Source: an uncultured cyanobacterium
GTDB lineage: Bacteria > Cyanobacteriota > Cyanobacteriia > Phormidesmidales > Phormidesmidaceae
Direction: 5' to 3'
NCBI GenBank assembly: GCA_938029995.1
Contig: CALHGI010000360.1
Span: 1-8,146, forward strand
DNA length: 8,146 bases
Numbering within the stretch: the stretch's first letter is position 1; each line of letters begins with the position of its first letter. Positions 5,875 through 8,146 of this stretch are shown here, in pieces. The position numbers were made by a program, and so were the translations under genes. The notes under the pieces are model-generated. The model had not been told where the DNA came from. It saw only the letters and a program-made list of their open reading frames with translations, and did no database searches.

Positions 5875-7686
5875 ATGATGACCGTTGATTCCCAACTGAA
5901 TAGAGCGACTAACCCCCTGGTCGTGTCTCAGCTCCCTTGTTTGGATATTACTGTTGTTATTCCTACCTATAATGGTGCGGCTCGGATTCCTGAGGTGCTT
6001 GACCAACTTAAGCAGCAGTCGGGTATCAATGGAATCACGTGGGAAGTCATTGTTTGTGATAATAATAGTTGCGATCTAACCGCCGATGTCGTTGCCGACT
6101 ATCAGCAAAAGTGGCCTTCAGCATCTTCGCTGCGATATTGTTTTGTTGCCGAACAAGGCGCTGCCTTTGCCCGACAGCGTGGGGTGATTGAAGCCCATGG
6201 TAACCTTGTTGCCTTTCTTGACGATGACAACATTCCAGCCCGAGACTGGTTGCGTAATGTGCATGACTTTTCCCAGGCTTATCCCAACGCAGGCGCTTTT
6301 GGCAGCCAAATTCACGGCAATTTTCAAGGTACTTTACCCGATGGGTTTGAACAAATTGCATGTTTTTTGGCGATTGTAGAACGGGGCAATAAGCCCCATC
6401 TTTACAGTCCAAAATCTAAAATTCTTCCACCGGCTGCAGGATTGGCCGTCCGTAGGGCAGCTTGGTTAAATGCAGTACCAGACCGATTGTTCCTCAACCA
6501 TAAAGGGAAATCGGCAGGGCTGGCCAGTGAAGATTTAGAAGCGATGCTACATATTCAAAAAGCTGGGTGGGAAGTCTGGTATAACTCCGACATGGTGATT
6601 ACCCATCAAATTCCTGGTCAGCGACTGCAACAAGACTATTTAGTTACGTTACTCCGCTGTGTAGGTTTGAGTCGATTTTATATTCGATGGTTAGGGACCA
6701 AAGATTGGCAGCGTTTTTTCAAAGTGCCCGCCTACATTGCCAACGACCTGCGAAAACTGGCTCTGCATTACCTTAAAAATGGTCCTCGGCAGACTCATTT
6801 GAATACTGTGGCGGCCTGTGAGCGGTCATTGTTAACTAGTACGGTGGTTAGTCCTGCTTTTTTGCTCAAAAAAGCGTATCAAGATTTTTGGCAATATCGG
6901 TTAGACAATGCCCAACTACCAGAACGTGAGCGATGGCTTCAACGGTTGACGGAAGCCTTTGAACGTCGTCAGCTACTGCTTTATCAGCAACAAGTTAATT
7001 TCCTGGGCTCTTCAACAACGGCGGGTCCCCATCAAACAGCGCTACCTCAATTTGAGATCTTGTTACGCTTGCCCCACGGTTTAGCAGAACAGTCACCCGC
7101 ATCTCCGGCGTCTTTTTTTCCCACCGTAGAGCGCTATGGTTTAATGCGCACCCTTGATCGTCGGGCGATTCAACAAGTCTGTGCAACGTTGTCGACACAA
7201 CCATTTAATGCGGTGTACTCGATCAATATTTCTGCTGTCAGCATAGGTGACCCTAGCTTTGTCAACTTTTTAGAGGAACAGTTCAGGCGTCATCGGGTGA
7301 ATCCTGCAAGACTATCGTTTGAAATTTCTGAATCTTGTGTTCTTGGGGCTTTGAGTCAGGTAAAACCTCTGGTGGTCTGGATGAAAAAACTGGGACTGCG
7401 TATAGTCATTGATGAAGTGACTCACGGTGTCTGTGATGCAGCTTATGTCCATCAGCTATCAATTGACTGCTTAAAATTAAGTAAAACCATTCTAGATTCT
7501 GTTCCAAACTCCAAGATAATTCTGTCAGAGTGGGTGACCATGAGCCAGCAAAACAATATTCAACTGGTTGCTAAAGGTGTGGAAACACAAGCTGCACTAG
7601 ATCAAGTAAAAACCTTGGGCATTCCATATGCCCAAGGCTATCAACTCTCCAGTCCATCTCCTTTATCTTCTTTCCAGACTCCATGA
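5875..7686 (+). CDS. hpsE: HpsE-like GT2 glycosyltransferase fused to a degenerate EAL domain
   Basis: 603 residues in one intact frame. The N-terminal part (about 20-340) is a GT-A fold family 2 glycosyltransferase close to HpsE of the hormogonium polysaccharide pathway: VVIPTYNG (27-34), CDNNS (61-65), EQGAAFARQRGV (93-104), FLDDDN with the metal-binding Asp cluster (114-119), ERGNKP (169-174), ILPPAAGLAVRR (183-194), SEDLE with the likely catalytic acid (218-222), and ITHQIPGQRL (242-251). HpsE alone is about 320-340 residues. The extra part (about 357-600) is an EAL domain: FEILLRL (393-399), FFPTVERYGL (414-423), NIS (451-453), FEISES (482-487), IDEVTHG (512-518), LKLS (533-536), VAKGVET (565-571), AQGY (586-589). 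Compared with active c-di-GMP phosphodiesterases, DDFGTG, KID and EGVE are altered, so it is probably a binding or interaction domain. Soluble, perhaps membrane-associated. ATG 5878 is an equal start. Its stop overlaps the next gene as ATGA. Confidence 0.88.
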   Translation: MMTVDSQLNRATNPLVVSQLPCLDITVVIPTYNGAARIPEVLDQLKQQSGINGITWEVIVCDNNSCDLTADVVADYQQKWPSASSLRYCFVAEQGAAFARQRGVIEAHGNLVAFLDDDNIPARDWLRNVHDFSQAYPNAGAFGSQIHGNFQGTLPDGFEQIACFLAIVERGNKPHLYSPKSKILPPAAGLAVRRAAWLNAVPDRLFLNHKGKSAGLASEDLEAMLHIQKAGWEVWYNSDMVITHQIPGQRLQQDYLVTLLRCVGLSRFYIRWLGTKDWQRFFKVPAYIANDLRKLALHYLKNGPRQTHLNTVAACERSLLTSTVVSPAFLLKKAYQDFWQYRLDNAQLPERERWLQRLTEAFERRQLLLYQQQVNFLGSSTTAGPHQTALPQFEILLRLPHGLAEQSPASPASFFPTVERYGLMRTLDRRAIQQVCATLSTQPFNAVYSINISAVSIGDPSFVNFLEEQFRRHRVNPARLSFEISESCVLGALSQVKPLVVWMKKLGLRIVIDEVTHGVCDAAYVHQLSIDCLKLSKTILDSVPNSKIILSEWVTMSQQNNIQLVAKGVETQAALDQVKTLGIPYAQGYQLSSPSPLSSFQTP

Positions 7687-8146
7687 GTAGTCATTCACCT
7701 AAAAAAGTTGCATTGCTCCTACACGACTTAGAAGAAGGTGGTATGCAGTCTGTCTGCTTGAAGCTGATGCAAGCCTTTAGTGAGTCTCCAAATCTTGACC
7801 TTGAATTAGTTTTGTCTAATCAAGTGGGTGGTTTTATGGATCGTGTCCCGAGCGGTATCTCAACCGTTAATCTAGCTATTCCTTTTCAGCTGTGTCTTAA
7901 ATATATTTATCATCTAACCATGGCCCTGGCAAAATATCTTAGGCGCTCAAAGCCAGATATTATTGTGTCGAATCTTCCGTTTGTGAACCTGATTACTCTT
8001 CTAGCCAAAGGGATATCATTGAGCCCAGTCTCGACAATACTGGTGGAGCATACTCTGCCACTGGTGCGATCGCAACAGTATGAAAGCAATAACAATCTAG
8101 GTCGACGTTTTACTGCTACCGTGACCACCTTGACTCGGGCGCTCTA
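7683..8146 (+). CDS. GT4-type glycosyltransferase, N-terminal part (3' end outside window)
   Basis: Open frame to the window edge, 154 complete codons plus two bases. It begins inside the previous gene: ATG 7683 shares ATGA with the stop at 7684-7686, which points to translational coupling. The visible residues resemble the N-terminal half of a GT-B fold, family 4 glycosyltransferase: a first beta strand KKVALLLHDLEEGG (7-20) leading into the Gly-rich donor-side loop GGMQSVCLKLMQAF (19-32), a second strand LELVLSN (40-46), KPDIIVSNLPF (90-100), and the strand ILVEHTLP (119-126), where EH is common in this family. The donor-binding EX7E motif lies in the unseen C-terminal half. Context suggests it adds another sugar in the same exopolysaccharide pathway as the HpsE-like enzyme. 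HIP1 site at 8066-8073. Confidence 0.8.
   Translation, partial: MSSHSPKKVALLLHDLEEGGMQSVCLKLMQAFSESPNLDLELVLSNQVGGFMDRVPSGISTVNLAIPFQLCLKYIYHLTMALAKYLRRSKPDIIVSNLPFVNLITLLAKGISLSPVSTILVEHTLPLVRSQQYESNNNLGRRFTATVTTLTRAL

Noticed and set aside
6047..6412. 121-codon minus-strand open frame
   Set aside because: Lies wholly inside the GT2 domain, whose own frame is strongly supported by motifs; the antisense peptide has no recognisable family.
7910..8128. 72-codon minus-strand open frame at the right end
   Set aside because: Antisense to the GT4 gene, which has a coupled start and family motifs on the + strand.

Overview
The window looks like cyanobacterial chromosome. Evidence: four copies of the HIP1 octamer GCGATCGC (starting at 1597, 3727, 4010 and 8066), cyanobacterial-type small conserved proteins (a DUF3181 protein and a 152-residue Ala/Pro-rich protein), and a glycosyltransferase that closely resembles HpsE of the hormogonium polysaccharide pathway. 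HpsE would fit a filamentous or gliding species, but the window alone does not prove that. All protein genes found are on the + strand; the only minus-strand gene is a tRNA.

Layout. 2-667: C-terminal half of an MFS transporter cut by the window edge. 716-788 (-): tRNA-Arg(ACG), with a likely terminator at 666-698 in the gap between it and the convergent transporter gene. 838-1362: moaC (molybdenum cofactor), followed 18 bp later by a small two-helix membrane protein (1381-1650), then a DUF3181 protein (1750-2058). 2059-2531 is non-coding; it has an 18-bp tandem duplication that can fold into a terminator-like hairpin and a separate 8-bp perfect inverted repeat. 2532-2990 encodes the Ala/Pro-rich protein and is closed by a strong 14-bp hairpin terminator. 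3274-4737 is a PLP-dependent Orn/Lys/Arg decarboxylase, and 4825-5421 is cbiT (corrin ring methyltransferase). 5422-5874 is a second non-coding stretch with a 10-bp direct repeat near a candidate promoter.

The most interesting part is the right end. The gene at 5875-7686 is a single uninterrupted reading frame that joins an HpsE-like GT2 glycosyltransferase (about residues 20-340) to a C-terminal EAL domain (about residues 357-600). The EAL domain keeps its overall framework but has lost several catalytic signatures (DDFGTG became DEVTHG, KID became KLS, EGVE became KGVE). It overlaps by ATGA with the start of a GT4 glycosyltransferase gene that runs off the window. This suggests an exopolysaccharide operon in which a glycosyltransferase carries a built-in c-di-GMP sensing or protein-interaction module, comparable in concept to other polysaccharide systems controlled by c-di-GMP receptors. 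The sensing role is inference.

The left and middle parts are ordinary housekeeping and accessory genes (transport, Moco, polyamine, cobalamin) in small transcription units. No CRISPR array, insertion sequence, integrase, attachment site or phage gene was seen.
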